Assembly: GCA_027485855.1 (NCBI GenBank)
Contig: JAIXQD010000008.1
Location: forward strand, 1-64,000
Direction of reading: 5' to 3'
Origin: Rickettsiales bacterium
GTDB taxonomy: Bacteria; Pseudomonadota; Alphaproteobacteria; G027485855
Length of the DNA: 64,000 nt
The notes below the pieces were generated by a model. That model worked only from the letters and a program-made list of their open reading frames with translations. It was not told the DNA's origin and searched no databases. Below are positions 8,391 to 17,322 of this stretch, one piece after another; the first letter of the stretch is position 1, and each line of letters opens with the position of its first letter. A program made the translations under genes and the position numbers.

Positions 8391-8938
8391 GCACAGCATC
8401 AGCCAGCATCAGCGCCGAGGCACAAGGCTATATTGAGCGCCGCTTTAGTAGTGGCCAGCTTTTTTCGCTGGCGGTCACCATTGTGCTTGATGAGAAATAC
8501 ACGGCACAAGACCCAATCGATTACGAGGCGCTGAGCGGCTATCTGCACGAGGTGGGGCGCACAGCGGCAGAAAAAATCAGCCAGCTGCCCTTGCAAGAAT
8601 TATTCGGCACACCGCACCAACAACAGCGCGTGCTGGAACAATTATTGCTGGCCATACGCCAACACAATGCCCAAAACGATTATTATATTTGCAATGGGCG
8701 CGATGATATGGCGCTCACCATTACTTGTTTTGATGGCCGTCAGCGGCGTATTTCTGTAGCTCAGCGGCGCGCTTATTCGGCCATAGCCACGGTGCGTTCG
8801 GCCGAGCCGCGCATGGAGTGGGAGAAAATCGCCCATAATAACGCGGCCACATTGCACATTAAGTTTTTGCCAATCAAAAAAGCACCCGCAGCACAAAGCA
8901 CGGCCATAGGTCAGGCCAAGCCCAGCCCCACACCATGA
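8387..8938 (+). CDS. Uncharacterised protein, third of four tandem relatives
   Basis: A 183-residue soluble protein starting at GTG 8387 inside the previous stop. The N-terminal half has FSLAVTIVLDEKY, comparable with the beta-rich opening of its neighbours. The shared helix EQLLLAIRQHNAQNDYY falls near residues 85-101. The tail is Pro/Ala-rich and ends PTP. The stop overlaps the next start (ATGA at 8935-8938). Confidence 0.65.
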   Translation: MSTASASISAEAQGYIERRFSSGQLFSLAVTIVLDEKYTAQDPIDYEALSGYLHEVGRTAAEKISQLPLQELFGTPHQQQRVLEQLLLAIRQHNAQNDYYICNGRDDMALTITCFDGRQRRISVAQRRAYSAIATVRSAEPRMEWEKIAHNNAATLHIKFLPIKKAPAAQSTAIGQAKPSPTP

Positions 8939-9444
8939 CACAGCAGCAACAGGTTTTTGCGGCAAGCATTGTGCTGCTGCACGCGGTTGAGGGCAAATAT
9001 GGCTATGAGCTTGAGTTTCAGTTAGCGCTCAATGAGACCGAGGCAAAAGCCAAGGGCCTGACCACCGCCGAAATTCAGAACCAGCTTTTACAGCGCAGCG
9101 AAGCGCTGGCTCATTGGCCAAGGCTAACGCCAAAACTTAAAATTGCCGCGCTGTTTAAAGCTGGTGTTAGTAATGAGCAAGCACAAGAAATGCTCTTAAC
9201 CGCCGTGCGGCAATTTAATGCGCAAGAACAACGGCACGGGCACTTAGCGCGCCTTTATAGCGCTGGCACGCAGCACGCGCTGCGCATTAAGCGTCAAGAT
9301 GGGCGGGCGGTGGTGTTTTATTATAATGCGGCGGCATTATCGGCACGGCGGCACGAGCAGCAGCGCGCCCAATTTATGCATGGCGTAGCGCGGCCGGCCT
9401 TTCATGGCTCGCTGGGTATTATCCGTTATATGGTAGAGCCATAA
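8935..9444 (+). CDS. Uncharacterised protein, fourth of four tandem relatives
   Basis: A 169-residue protein that opens with VFAASIVLLHAVEGKYGYEL and carries the shared helix EMLLTAVRQFNAQEQ near residues 83-97. Its first half is charged and helical (ETEAKAKGLTTAEIQNQ). It ends the run of overlapping genes and converges with the membrane protein gene at 9498, with a 53-bp gap. No domain was recognised. Confidence 0.65.
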   Translation: MTQQQQVFAASIVLLHAVEGKYGYELEFQLALNETEAKAKGLTTAEIQNQLLQRSEALAHWPRLTPKLKIAALFKAGVSNEQAQEMLLTAVRQFNAQEQRHGHLARLYSAGTQHALRIKRQDGRAVVFYYNAAALSARRHEQQRAQFMHGVARPAFHGSLGIIRYMVEP

Positions 9445-9497
9445 GGACAATAAACCTATGGGCTTTATAGCTTTGCGCGCAATAGCTCTGCACTTGA

Positions 9498-10343
9498 CTA
9501 TGCGCGGGGCACAGCCCCTGTATCAATGCGTATGGTGGGGCCAGATCTTCTGGGCGCCAGCACGGGGGCCAGCGTTTCTTTAATTGGCAGGGCCGCTTGT
9601 GGCACAGCATTGGCAGCCGTGCTTTGCTCTGGTGTTGGCGGCGTTGCCTGCTTGGGCGCAATCGTGCCGGCACGCAGGCCCTTGGCTTTTTGCAAAAGCC
9701 GCTCGGCCTCTTGCTCTAGGTTTTTGGCCTGCTCCATGCGGGCTTTTATTTCGGCCGGAGCTGCGCCCATAAGTTTAACCAGCCGCTGTTTTTCGGCTTC
9801 GTGCAAATTATTCATTTTTGTTTTGTAAGAGCGCAGCACCGATTTTTCGGCACGACGAGACATAATCATCCCCATGCCGCCCACAGTAAACGCCGCCAAT
9901 GCCGACAAAATAAAACCAAAAGGCAGAGCAACAAAAGTTGCCAAAGCCGCAAAAGTAAAAAATGCGCTATAAAAAGCCCTGCTGGTTTGCATATCTTCTT
10001 CTGCGGCTTTTATCGTTTGTGAAATTTCGGCCGCGTATTTTGCCCCGGCCTTGCCGCGCAGATTTTCAGGCAGGCGCCTTTGCTCTCTTTTTAAAAGACA
10101 AAGTGTAAGGCCGTCATACCCTGCCTGCGCAAGTTTTTTGTATCTATCATCACGACTAAGACCGCCCGGTATTGCCCGCACAATTTTTTTTAATGAACTA
10201 TGGCGACCAACACCATCCGGTGTTGCCTGCATAAGTTTTTCGTGTAAATCGATATCCCGAGGCACAACCAGCCGATAGCCATGCTTGCCCCACACATATT
10301 CATCATAAACATCTGTGGTAATATTTGGGTTTTCGTCAATCAT
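9498..10343 (-). CDS. Membrane-hairpin protein, family member A
   Basis: A 281-residue protein. A charged N-terminal region (1-125) precedes two adjacent hydrophobic helices (about 127-165, with the core LATFVALPFGFILSALAAF), then a helical charged region (EKQRLVKLMGAAPAEIKARM, EQEAERLLQKAK), a Pro/Ala/Thr-rich linker and the tail RIDTGAVPRA. ATG 10343 is preferred; a longer frame to 10469 would run into the end of the upstream gene. The same layout appears in the next three genes upstream, and its tail resembles theirs. Function unknown; an inner-membrane hairpin with both ends in the cytoplasm is inferred. Confidence 0.7.
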   Translation of the reverse strand: MIDENPNITTDVYDEYVWGKHGYRLVVPRDIDLHEKLMQATPDGVGRHSSLKKIVRAIPGGLSRDDRYKKLAQAGYDGLTLCLLKREQRRLPENLRGKAGAKYAAEISQTIKAAEEDMQTSRAFYSAFFTFAALATFVALPFGFILSALAAFTVGGMGMIMSRRAEKSVLRSYKTKMNNLHEAEKQRLVKLMGAAPAEIKARMEQAKNLEQEAERLLQKAKGLRAGTIAPKQATPPTPEQSTAANAVPQAALPIKETLAPVLAPRRSGPTIRIDTGAVPRA

Positions 10344-10374
10344 GGCGGCCCCCACATCAATAGAATGACCGAGC

Positions 10375-11145
10375 TTAGGCACGTGGCACATCCTGCACGC
10401 CCTTAAGCGCGCGTGGCATGGTAGTTGGCCGCACAGCGACAGGCGCAACTTTAGCCGCAGCCATATCAATAGGCCGTGCGGCGGGCAATTGTTGTAAGGC
10501 GGCGGCGGGCTCTATTTTGCCATTGGCAAGATCGATTGACAGTTTCTTCAAACGCTCGGCCTCTTGCAGGATGGTGTTTTGTGCGGCAATGCGCGCAGCA
10601 ATATGCTCGGGCGGGGCCACCATTGTTGCAATAATTTGTTTTTGCTCGGCACTATTGAGTGCGGCCATTTTTTGTTTAAGCGGCGTCACCACTTTTTTAC
10701 GCCAACGAAAGGCGCTAAAAACCGCAAGGCCCGCCACAGCGGCCACGCCTAAAAAAGGCACCAGCCCAAGACTGACGCTAATCAGCACCACTGGCGTTAA
10801 TAAGGCGCCACCAAAAAGCGAGACTGCCGTTATGGCGTTTTTGTGAGCGCGATATTGGTTATCAAGCATAAGCCATTGCCGCAAATATTCGGGCCGTGCT
10901 GCACTTAGATGCGGAATAAGGTGTAAGCTGCGCACAACCTCTTCAATAGACCCATTACGCGATATGGGGTAAAGGCGCGTTAAATCGCGGTTTTTAAAAT
11001 AATTATCATTGCCCTTAAGGCCGGCTATTTCTTTATATAATTTTTCATCAGCCACTGACACCAGCGGGCCTAAAGAGCCGCTAATGCGATGCTGCTCAAC
11101 AATCTTCTTTTCGGGCTTTTTTTCGGATGGGTCTTGCTCAATCAT
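10375..11145 (-). CDS. Membrane-hairpin protein, family member B
   Basis: A 256-residue protein. The N-terminus has SGSLGPLVSVADEKLYKEI, shared with members C and D (LGPFVSVADK). A segment LSAARPEYLRQWLMLDNQYR (about 85-104) also recurs there. Two hydrophobic helices fill about 108-146. A charged helix region follows (LNSAEQKQIIATMVAPPEHI), then an Ala/Pro-rich linker and the tail GVQDVPRA. It is co-directional with its relatives, 98 bp after the stop of member C and 31 bp before member A. Function unknown. Confidence 0.7.
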   Translation of the reverse strand: MIEQDPSEKKPEKKIVEQHRISGSLGPLVSVADEKLYKEIAGLKGNDNYFKNRDLTRLYPISRNGSIEEVVRSLHLIPHLSAARPEYLRQWLMLDNQYRAHKNAITAVSLFGGALLTPVVLISVSLGLVPFLGVAAVAGLAVFSAFRWRKKVVTPLKQKMAALNSAEQKQIIATMVAPPEHIAARIAAQNTILQEAERLKKLSIDLANGKIEPAAALQQLPAARPIDMAAAKVAPVAVRPTTMPRALKGVQDVPRA

Positions 11146-11243
11146 GGCAAAAACCTAGCAAAGCCATACTTGTTGCGCAACAAAAACTATTATCTTTTTG
11201 GCTAATTTTATGGCGCAATTTGCGTGTGCTGCACAAAGACGCT

Positions 11244-12011
11244 TTATGCCTGAATGCTATTACCAATGGTGCGGGCAGCTCTGGTTGATTTTACACTAAC
11301 AGCAGGGCGCGCAGGCGTTGCGGCTTTCTCGGCAGCCAGTTCAATATGTTGTGCTTCAACAGGCTGTGCGGCGGGAGCCCCCTTAAGCGTAGCAAGGGCC
11401 ACCTCTGGCGCAACCGCGCCATTGTCGATAGAACGCACCAGCGCTTGCAGCCGGTCAATTTCCTGCTGCACGGTTTGTTTGGCCGCATTGCGCGCGGTCA
11501 TACTGGGGCTGGTCATAACCCCAACAATGTAACGCTGCTCATCGCTGTTGAGTTTGTGTAATTTTGTTTTTAATTCTCTAGAATATACTTCGTAGTTGTC
11601 GTAAGTCGCCATGCCAAAAGCAACCATGAGCACTGCGGGGCCCACCGCTACGGCAAGCCCCCCTGTGATAAGCCCCATAATTATGGCCGCACTGCCGCAA
11701 AGCCCCACTGTTTTCAGCACAAAGCCCATGGTGCGTTTTAATTGGCAATATTGCTTGTTCAGCGCTTTCCACGCCAGCAGATATTCAGTCCGCGCTGTGT
11801 GAAAATCAGGTATAGCCCGAAAATCAGTTATCTGTCTTGCACTGTAGCCAACAAAATGACCGGTAAAATATGCATCGACATTTTTATCAAATAAATCTTT
11901 ACCGGTAATTTGCTTATACCCTTCTTTATCGGCCACGCTCACAAACGGGCCAAGCATAGCGGGCGAGCTGGTATATTTGACAATATTTTGATCGTTCGCT
12001 GCATTTTTCAT
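11244..12011 (-). CDS. Membrane-hairpin protein, family member C
   Basis: A 255-residue protein, closely related to member D over its whole length: both begin with NIVKYTSS/NLVKYTSS and LGPFVSVADK, share RTEYLLAWKxLNKQY, and share LNSDEQRYI(V/I)GVMT, AAKQTVQQEIDRLQ and SIDNGAVxPEVAL. Two hydrophobic helices lie at about 100-140. The tail is TRAARTIGNSIQA. The C/D pair is a recent duplication within an older tandem family. Function unknown. Confidence 0.7.
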   Translation of the reverse strand: MKNAANDQNIVKYTSSPAMLGPFVSVADKEGYKQITGKDLFDKNVDAYFTGHFVGYSARQITDFRAIPDFHTARTEYLLAWKALNKQYCQLKRTMGFVLKTVGLCGSAAIIMGLITGGLAVAVGPAVLMVAFGMATYDNYEVYSRELKTKLHKLNSDEQRYIVGVMTSPSMTARNAAKQTVQQEIDRLQALVRSIDNGAVAPEVALATLKGAPAAQPVEAQHIELAAEKAATPARPAVSVKSTRAARTIGNSIQA

Positions 12012-12084
12012 GAAAGGATTTTATCAAGCGCAAATTACTTGCGCCATAAAATCAAACAATAAAAGTGTTATGAGCGCGCCGACT

Positions 12085-12837
12085 TTATGCCTGAATGCAA
12101 TTACCAATAGTGCGGGCGGCTCTGGTTGACTTTGCATTAACGGCAGGGCGCGCAGGCGTTGCAACTTTCTCGGCGGCCAGTTCAATATGTTGTGCGGCGG
12201 GAGCACTCTTAATTGTGCTTAAAGCCACCTCTGGGGTAACGGCGCCATTATCGATAGAGCGCACCAGTGTTTGCAGCCGGTCAATTTCCTGCTGCACGGT
12301 TTGTTTGGCCGCATTACGGGCGGTGATGTTGGGGTTGGTCATAACCCCGATTATGTAACGCTGCTCATCGCTGTTGAGCTTTTGTAATGTTGTTTTTAAT
12401 TCTGCAGAATTATCTCTATAAGCGCTAAAAAGAGACGCGCCAAGAATGCCCGCTAAAAGAACGGGGCCAAGCGCGGCAACAAAACCTGCGGAGACCAGTC
12501 CCAAAATAAAAAGTGAGCCACACCCAAGCCCTATTACTTTTAGCATAAAACTCGCACGGCTTTTTAATTCGCTATATTGTTTGTTAAGCCCCTTCCATGC
12601 CAGCAAATATTCAGTCCGTGCAGTTGAATAATCAGGTATACCCGCAATAACGAGTCTTTCTATTGTGCTGTTGCCTGGCATATTTGTGGCGCAATAAGCC
12701 TTAAAATTTACATCGGCCATATTTTTGCCGGTAATTGAGAGATAGCCTTGTTTATCGGCCACACTAACAAATGGGCCAAGCGTATGGCGCGAGCTGGTAT
12801 ATTTAACTAAATTTTGGCCATCGGCTGTGTTGGTCAT
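12085..12837 (-). CDS. Membrane-hairpin protein, family member D
   Basis: A 250-residue near-duplicate of member C, most divergent in residues 35-70 and in the two hydrophobic helices (about 100-140), and nearly identical in the C-terminal half, which ends TRAARTIGNCIQA. Because the helix pair varies while the flanks are kept, selection appears to act on the soluble parts. It is the first gene of the leftward cluster, 77 bp beyond the end of dnaJ. Function unknown. Confidence 0.7.
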   Translation of the reverse strand: MTNTADGQNLVKYTSSRHTLGPFVSVADKQGYLSITGKNMADVNFKAYCATNMPGNSTIERLVIAGIPDYSTARTEYLLAWKGLNKQYSELKSRASFMLKVIGLGCGSLFILGLVSAGFVAALGPVLLAGILGASLFSAYRDNSAELKTTLQKLNSDEQRYIIGVMTNPNITARNAAKQTVQQEIDRLQTLVRSIDNGAVTPEVALSTIKSAPAAQHIELAAEKVATPARPAVNAKSTRAARTIGNCIQA

Positions 12838-12898
12838 GCGGGCATAATATCAAGCGCAAATTACTTGCGCGATGAAATAGCACAAAAGCTTCAATTAA

Positions 12899-12930
12899 CT
12901 ATATTTTTAGGCTGCTATATCTTTAGACTG
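12899..12930. repeat. 16-bp tandem duplication across the dnaJ stop
   Basis: CTATATTTTTAGGCTG (12899-12914) is followed directly by CTATATCTTTAGACTG (12915-12930), 14 of 16 bases identical. The second copy holds the last codons and TAG of dnaJ; the first lies just beyond it and repeats the stop. Confidence 0.8.
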
Positions 12931-14051
12931 CGCCAAAACTCTTCAACCCGCGCCATAAAGCCACTGGCTTCAGGGTTGGTTTTGCCATGATCACCCTCGG
13001 CCATAAATTGGCGCAGCAATTCTTGTTGTTTTTTATTAAGCTTTTGTGGCGTTTCAACAAAGGCCTCAACATACATATCGCCGCGCTCGCGACTGCGCAG
13101 CACACTCATGCCCTCGCCGCGCAAACGAAATTGCTGTCCGGTTTGTGTGCCGGGTGGCAACTTAACGCTGGCCTTACTGCCCGCCACCGTTGGCACAGTC
13201 AGCTCAAGGCCCAAAGCGGCATCGGCCATGCCCACGGGCACGCGGCAAAAAATATTAGCACCATCACGCTGAAATAGCGGATGCGGCTTAACGCTGAGAA
13301 ACACATAAAGGTCACCCGCAGGCGCACCGCGCAAACCCGCCTCGCCCTCGCCCGCTAAACGAATGCGCGTGCCATCCTCGACACCAGCCGGAATGGCCAC
13401 CTCTAAAGTGCGTTGTTGGCGCATGCGGCCATGACCATGGCAGGTCTCGCATGGCTCTTTGATAACTTTGCCCGTGCCCTGACAAGAGGCACAAGCGCGC
13501 TCGACCATAAAAAACCCCGACTGCGCCCGCACCACGCCGCGACCGCCACAAGCGGGGCAAGCCACAGGCGCTGTGCCCGCCTTGCCGCCACTGCCTTTGC
13601 ACCCATCGCACACCAGCGAGCTGGTCACTTTTATTTGTTTTTTTATGCCAGCAAAGGCCTCTTCAAGAGACAGCTCTAAATCATAGCGCACATCACTGCC
13701 GCGCGCATTTTGCCGCCCGCCGCCGCGCCCGCCACCCATAAGGTCGCCAAAGACCTCATCAAAAATATCGGCAAAGCCCGTGCCAAAACCGCTAAAGTCA
13801 AAACCACCACGCCCACCGCCGCCTTGTGTGAAGGCATCGTGACCAAACCTATCATAGGCCGCACGCTTTTGCTCATCGCGCAGCACATCATAGGCTTCGC
13901 TCACATCTTTAAATTTTTGCTCGGCTGTGGCATCGCCCGGATTGCGGTCGGGGTGATACTGCATAGCCAAACCCCGATAGGCTTTTTTCAGCTCATCGGG
14001 GCTGGCATTTTTTGCAACACCCAGTGTTTGATAATAATCAGCCTTGGCCAT
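12915..14051 (-). CDS. dnaJ: Chaperone protein DnaJ
   Basis: A 378-residue type I J-protein that stimulates DnaK ATPase and delivers substrates. It has the J domain with YHPDRNPGD, a Gly/Phe/Arg-rich linker (GRGGFDFSGFGTGF), four CxxCxGxG zinc motifs (CDGCKGSG, CPACGGRG, CASCQGTG, CETCHGHG) and the C-terminal substrate domains. The start MAKADYYQTLGV at 14051 is chosen over an upstream ATG at 14060 because the family begins there. It lies 34 bp after dnaK on the same strand, the usual dnaKJ order. Confidence 0.97.
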   Translation of the reverse strand: MAKADYYQTLGVAKNASPDELKKAYRGLAMQYHPDRNPGDATAEQKFKDVSEAYDVLRDEQKRAAYDRFGHDAFTQGGGGRGGFDFSGFGTGFADIFDEVFGDLMGGGRGGGRQNARGSDVRYDLELSLEEAFAGIKKQIKVTSSLVCDGCKGSGGKAGTAPVACPACGGRGVVRAQSGFFMVERACASCQGTGKVIKEPCETCHGHGRMRQQRTLEVAIPAGVEDGTRIRLAGEGEAGLRGAPAGDLYVFLSVKPHPLFQRDGANIFCRVPVGMADAALGLELTVPTVAGSKASVKLPPGTQTGQQFRLRGEGMSVLRSRERGDMYVEAFVETPQKLNKKQQELLRQFMAEGDHGKTNPEASGFMARVEEFWRSLKI

Positions 14052-14085
14052 AAGCCACACCTAAGCCCAGTGTTTATGGAGATGT

Positions 14086-16017
14086 TTATGCTGATTTGGA
14101 TTTTTTATCATCCACCTCGGTGAAGTCGGCATCGACCACATTCTCTTTGCCGCTGGTATCGGTGTTGCCGCCCGCAGCGCCACCATCGGTGCTACCATCG
14201 GCGCCGCTCTTATAGGCCGCTTCACCCAGCTTCATGGCCACTTGCTGTAAAGCCTCGCTCTTGGCTTGAATGGCTGTGGCGTCTCCACTATCCAGCACGG
14301 CTTTAAGCTCGGCCAAGGCTGTTTCAGCCGCGGTCTTGTCGGCCGCAGGCACCTTATCGCCAAGGTCTTTTAAGCTGCGCTCAACCGTGTGCACCAAAGT
14401 ATCGGCCTGATTGCGTGCCTCAACGGCCTCGCGCCGTTTTTTATCTTCGGCGGCATGGGCTTCGGCATCTTTGACCATGCGTTCAATGTCGGCATCGCTG
14501 AGGCCGCCGGACGCTTGAATACGAATAACCTGCTCCTTGCCGGTGGCTTTGTCTTTGGCGGTGACGCTGACAATGCCGTTGGCATCAATATCAAACGTCA
14601 CTTCAATTTGCGGCACGCCACGCGGTGAGGGCGGAATGCCAACCAAATCGAACTGACCGAGCAATTTATTATCGGCCGCCATTTCGCGCTCGCCTTGGAA
14701 AACGCGGATAGTCACCGCATTTTGATTATCCTCGGCCGTGCTAAACACCTGGCTTTTACGCGTGGGAATGGTGGTGTTGCGCTCGATAAGACGGGTAAAC
14801 ACCCCGCCCAAAGTTTCAATCCCCAGCGACAGCGGCGTTACATCAAGCAGCAGCACATCTTTCACTTCGCCCTTGAGCACGCCGCCTTGAATGGCCGCAC
14901 CAACCGCCACCACTTCGTCGGGGTTGACGCCACGATGTGGCTCGCGGCCAAAAAATGCTTTTACCGCATCGATGATTTTGGGCATGCGGGTCATGCCGCC
15001 CACCAGCACCACCTCATCGATATCGCTGGCTTTAATGCCCGCATCGCGCAGCGCATCTTGGCAGGGCTTAATGGTTTTTTGCACCAAATCATCAACCAGG
15101 CTTTCTAACTTGGCGCGATTGATTTTAACATTAAGATGCTTCGGCACAGGCGAGCCGGTGCTCATATCGGCGGTGATAAAAGGCTCGTTCACTTCGGTTT
15201 CATTGGCGCTGGAGAGCTCAATTTTAGCTTTTTCGGCGGCGCTTTTGAGACGCTGCAAAGCCAGCCGGTCTTTACGCAAATCAATGCCTTCGCGCTTTTG
15301 GAATTCATCGGCGAGATACTCAATGATGCGTGTGTCAAAATCTTCGCCGCCCAAAAATGTATCGCCATTGGTGGATTTAACTTCGTAAACACCATCCGAG
15401 ATTTCAAGGATAGACACATCGAACGTGCCGCCACCAAGGTCATAAACCACAATGGTGCCGGTGCCTTTTTTCTCAAGGCCATAGGCCAAAGCGGCCGCAG
15501 TGGGCTCGTTGATTATGCGCAGCACTTCAAGGCCAGCAATGCGGCCGGCATCTTTGGTGGCTTGGCGCTGACTATCGTTAAAGTAAGCCGGCACGGTGAT
15601 AACGGCTTGCGTGACTTTTTCACCCAAATGAGCCTCGGCGGTTTCTTTCATTTTTTGCAAAATGAAGGCGCTGATTTGTGAGGGGCTATATTTTTCGCCC
15701 TTGCTCTCAACCCATGCATCGCCATTATCGGCTTTGATAATTTTAAACGGGCTCAGGCCAATGCTTTTTTGTACCAAAGCATCATCAAAGCGGCGGCCCA
15801 TCAGGCGCTTTACGGCAAACAGCGTATTATCAGGGTTGGTTACGGCTTGGCGCTTAGCGGGCTGCCCCACCAGACGCTCGCCCGATGCGGTAAAGGCCAC
15901 AATCGATGGTGTGGTGCGCGCGCCTTCAGCATTTTCAATCACTTTCCAGCTTTTGCCATCCATCACTGCAACGCAGCTATTGGTGGTGCCTAAGTCGATG
16001 CCGATAACCTTGCTCAT
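14086..16017 (-). CDS. dnaK: Chaperone protein DnaK (Hsp70)
   Basis: A 643-residue Hsp70 that folds and holds client proteins in the cytoplasm. It begins [20 protein letters not shown] (phosphate loop), then has [17 protein letters not shown], the second phosphate motif [12 protein letters not shown], the [16 protein letters not shown] linker and substrate domain, and an acidic C-terminal tail. The length is normal. A possible heat-shock type promoter lies upstream at 16068-16097. No CIRCE element is seen, although hrcA is nearby. Confidence 0.98.
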   Translation of the reverse strand: MSKVIGIDLGTTNSCVAVMDGKSWKVIENAEGARTTPSIVAFTASGERLVGQPAKRQAVTNPDNTLFAVKRLMGRRFDDALVQKSIGLSPFKIIKADNGDAWVESKGEKYSPSQISAFILQKMKETAEAHLGEKVTQAVITVPAYFNDSQRQATKDAGRIAGLEVLRIINEPTAAALAYGLEKKGTGTIVVYDLGGGTFDVSILEISDGVYEVKSTNGDTFLGGEDFDTRIIEYLADEFQKREGIDLRKDRLALQRLKSAAEKAKIELSSANETEVNEPFITADMSTGSPVPKHLNVKINRAKLESLVDDLVQKTIKPCQDALRDAGIKASDIDEVVLVGGMTRMPKIIDAVKAFFGREPHRGVNPDEVVAVGAAIQGGVLKGEVKDVLLLDVTPLSLGIETLGGVFTRLIERNTTIPTRKSQVFSTAEDNQNAVTIRVFQGEREMAADNKLLGQFDLVGIPPSPRGVPQIEVTFDIDANGIVSVTAKDKATGKEQVIRIQASGGLSDADIERMVKDAEAHAAEDKKRREAVEARNQADTLVHTVERSLKDLGDKVPAADKTAAETALAELKAVLDSGDATAIQAKSEALQQVAMKLGEAAYKSGADGSTDGGAAGGNTDTSGKENVVDADFTEVDDKKSKSA

Positions 16018-16067
16018 AATTTTACCCTTTGGTTAAAAATTGTCGTTAAAGACCATAATCTAAGCGA

Positions 16068-16097
16068 GATATAAGAAGTATATGGGTCAGATACAAG
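16068..16097 (-). promoter_or_regulatory. Candidate heat-shock (sigma-32-like) promoter of dnaK
   Basis: Read on the minus strand, CTTGTA and CTTATATC are separated by 16 bp, resembling the CTTGAA / CCCCATNT boxes used by RpoH in alphaproteobacteria. The -10 box lies 51 bp upstream of the dnaK ATG. Only part of the consensus matches. Confidence 0.4.
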
Positions 16098-16106
16098 CAC
16101 CCTCCC

Positions 16107-16130
16107 CAATTTTTAGGCCAATTTTTAGGC
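16107..16130. repeat. 12-bp tandem duplication downstream of grpE
   Basis: CAATTTTTAGGC occurs twice in a row (16107-16118 and 16119-16130), 25 bp beyond the grpE stop. On the minus strand each copy contains GCCTAA, the same bases as the last codon and stop of grpE, and further degenerate copies (TTTTAGGCTG, TTTAGGC) fill the space up to the stop. Confidence 0.7.
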
Positions 16131-16154
16131 CGCTTTCAGCAGTTTTAGGCTGCT

Positions 16155-16775
16155 TTAGGCTTTAGTGTCCAACTTATGCACATTATCGCCGTCATTTTTA
16201 GCCACGGCTACCATTGCTTCGCGCAATAATCTATCGTGGATAACATAGCCATTTTGCAGCACCTGCACCACCGTGCCAGCGGGCTTGCCGCTTTGCTCGA
16301 CCTCTAACATCACCCGATGAAAATTAGGGTCGAAAGGCTGGCCCAAAGGACTAATCGATTTAATGCCCGCCCGCTCGAAGGCCGAAAGCAGCTGCCGCTC
16401 GGTGGCCTCAATGCCAATAATTAAGTTTTTAATGGCATCACTAGCCGTGCGCGCTTCTGGCGGCACCGCCTCTAACGCACGGCGAAAATTATCGGCCACG
16501 GCCAATAAATCCTTAGCCATGGCTGATACTGCGTATTTTGCCGTATCTTCACGCTCGCGCGCGGTGCGCCGGCGCACATTTTCAGTTTCGGCCATGGCGC
16601 GCAAAGCCGAATCTTTGGCCTGCTGCAACTCGTCCTTAAGGGTGGCAATCTGTGCCTCAAACAGGCTGGTATCGATGGCAGGCGCAACATTATCGGCCTT
16701 ATCGGCTTGGGCTGCCTCATCTTCGAGGGGGGCTGCGGCCTGCTCTTGCATTTGGCTGAATGGGTTTTGGGTCAT
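16155..16775 (-). CDS. grpE: Nucleotide exchange factor GrpE
   Basis: A 206-residue cofactor that releases ADP from DnaK. An acidic disordered N-terminus (1-35) precedes a long coiled coil (IATLKDELQQAKDSALRAMAETENVRRRTARE), then the four-helix and beta-wing domain with LLAVADNFRRAL, GQPFDPNFHRVML and VVQVLQNGYVIHDRLLREAMVAV, all standard. The ATG follows AAGGAG. A good vegetative promoter lies upstream. It is separated from dnaK by 137 bp. Confidence 0.95.
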   Translation of the reverse strand: MTQNPFSQMQEQAAAPLEDEAAQADKADNVAPAIDTSLFEAQIATLKDELQQAKDSALRAMAETENVRRRTAREREDTAKYAVSAMAKDLLAVADNFRRALEAVPPEARTASDAIKNLIIGIEATERQLLSAFERAGIKSISPLGQPFDPNFHRVMLEVEQSGKPAGTVVQVLQNGYVIHDRLLREAMVAVAKNDGDNVHKLDTKA

Positions 16776-16796
16776 GCGTGCTCCTTATTCTGCTCT

Positions 16797-16825
16797 TAGA
16801 TAAGACCTTGAGCGCCATTATGCAA
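16797..16825 (-). promoter_or_regulatory. Vegetative-type promoter of grpE
   Basis: On the minus strand TTGCAT and TATCTA are separated by exactly 17 bp, and the -10 box lies 21 bp before the grpE start, leaving room for the AAGGAG ribosome site at 16781-16786. Confidence 0.6.
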
Positions 16826-16922
16826 CGGCGTTGCAGCAATAAAGCTGCTTGTGCCCATAAAATAAGTGTGTTTACAATTAATTCCCCGCCCAGTTAAGCC
16901 CCTGCCAAGCTTGGAGTAGAAT

Positions 16923-17306
16923 ATGAGCACACTTCGCAATAGCGCCGATATTTTTGAATTTCATGCCCATGTCTATTTTGACGAAAAGTCAAAAGCCCAT
17001 GCAGCCCTGTTGCGCGATTTTATGGCCAATAAAATGGGCGTCACGGTTGGCCGCATGCATGAGCGTGGCATTGGCCCGCACCCACAGCCACAATTTGCCG
17101 CAACCGTTTTGCCGCAGCAGCTTGGCTCGGTATTGATGTTTTTACAGCTTAATCGTGGTGACTGCACGGTGCTGCTGCATCCGCGCACCGGCCCCAATGA
17201 AAACGCCGAAGAGTTTCTCGACCATACCAGCCGCGCTGTGTGGTTGGGTGCGCCGCTCAAGCTGGATTTTCGTTATATTGCCCCGCCGCCCGCAGCGCCC
17301 CGTTAA
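16923..17306 (+). CDS. DOPA 4,5-dioxygenase family protein
   Basis: A 127-residue protein with the pattern of this small extradiol dioxygenase family: FHAHVYFD at the N-terminus, GIGPHPQPQF in the middle, LNRGDCTVLLHPRTGPN, then a DHTSRAVWLG segment. The His residues in these motifs are the likely metal ligands. Family members open catechol rings such as DOPA; the substrate here is unknown. The start follows GGAG. The gene sits between grpE and hrcA, on the opposite strand to both. Confidence 0.85.
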   Translation: MSTLRNSADIFEFHAHVYFDEKSKAHAALLRDFMANKMGVTVGRMHERGIGPHPQPQFAATVLPQQLGSVLMFLQLNRGDCTVLLHPRTGPNENAEEFLDHTSRAVWLGAPLKLDFRYIAPPPAAPR

Positions 17307-17322
17307 AAGCCAGCCTAAAAAG

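Noticed and set aside
10344..10469. N-terminal extension of membrane-hairpin member A
   Set aside because: The extension reads through the 3' end of the upstream gene, has a Cys/Arg-rich composition unlike the family, and has no counterpart in the other members.
15136..15681. Long open frame opposite dnaK (and a similar one at 14891-15388)
   Set aside because: It lies wholly within dnaK on the other strand and has no recognisable protein sequence; it follows from the codon bias of dnaK.
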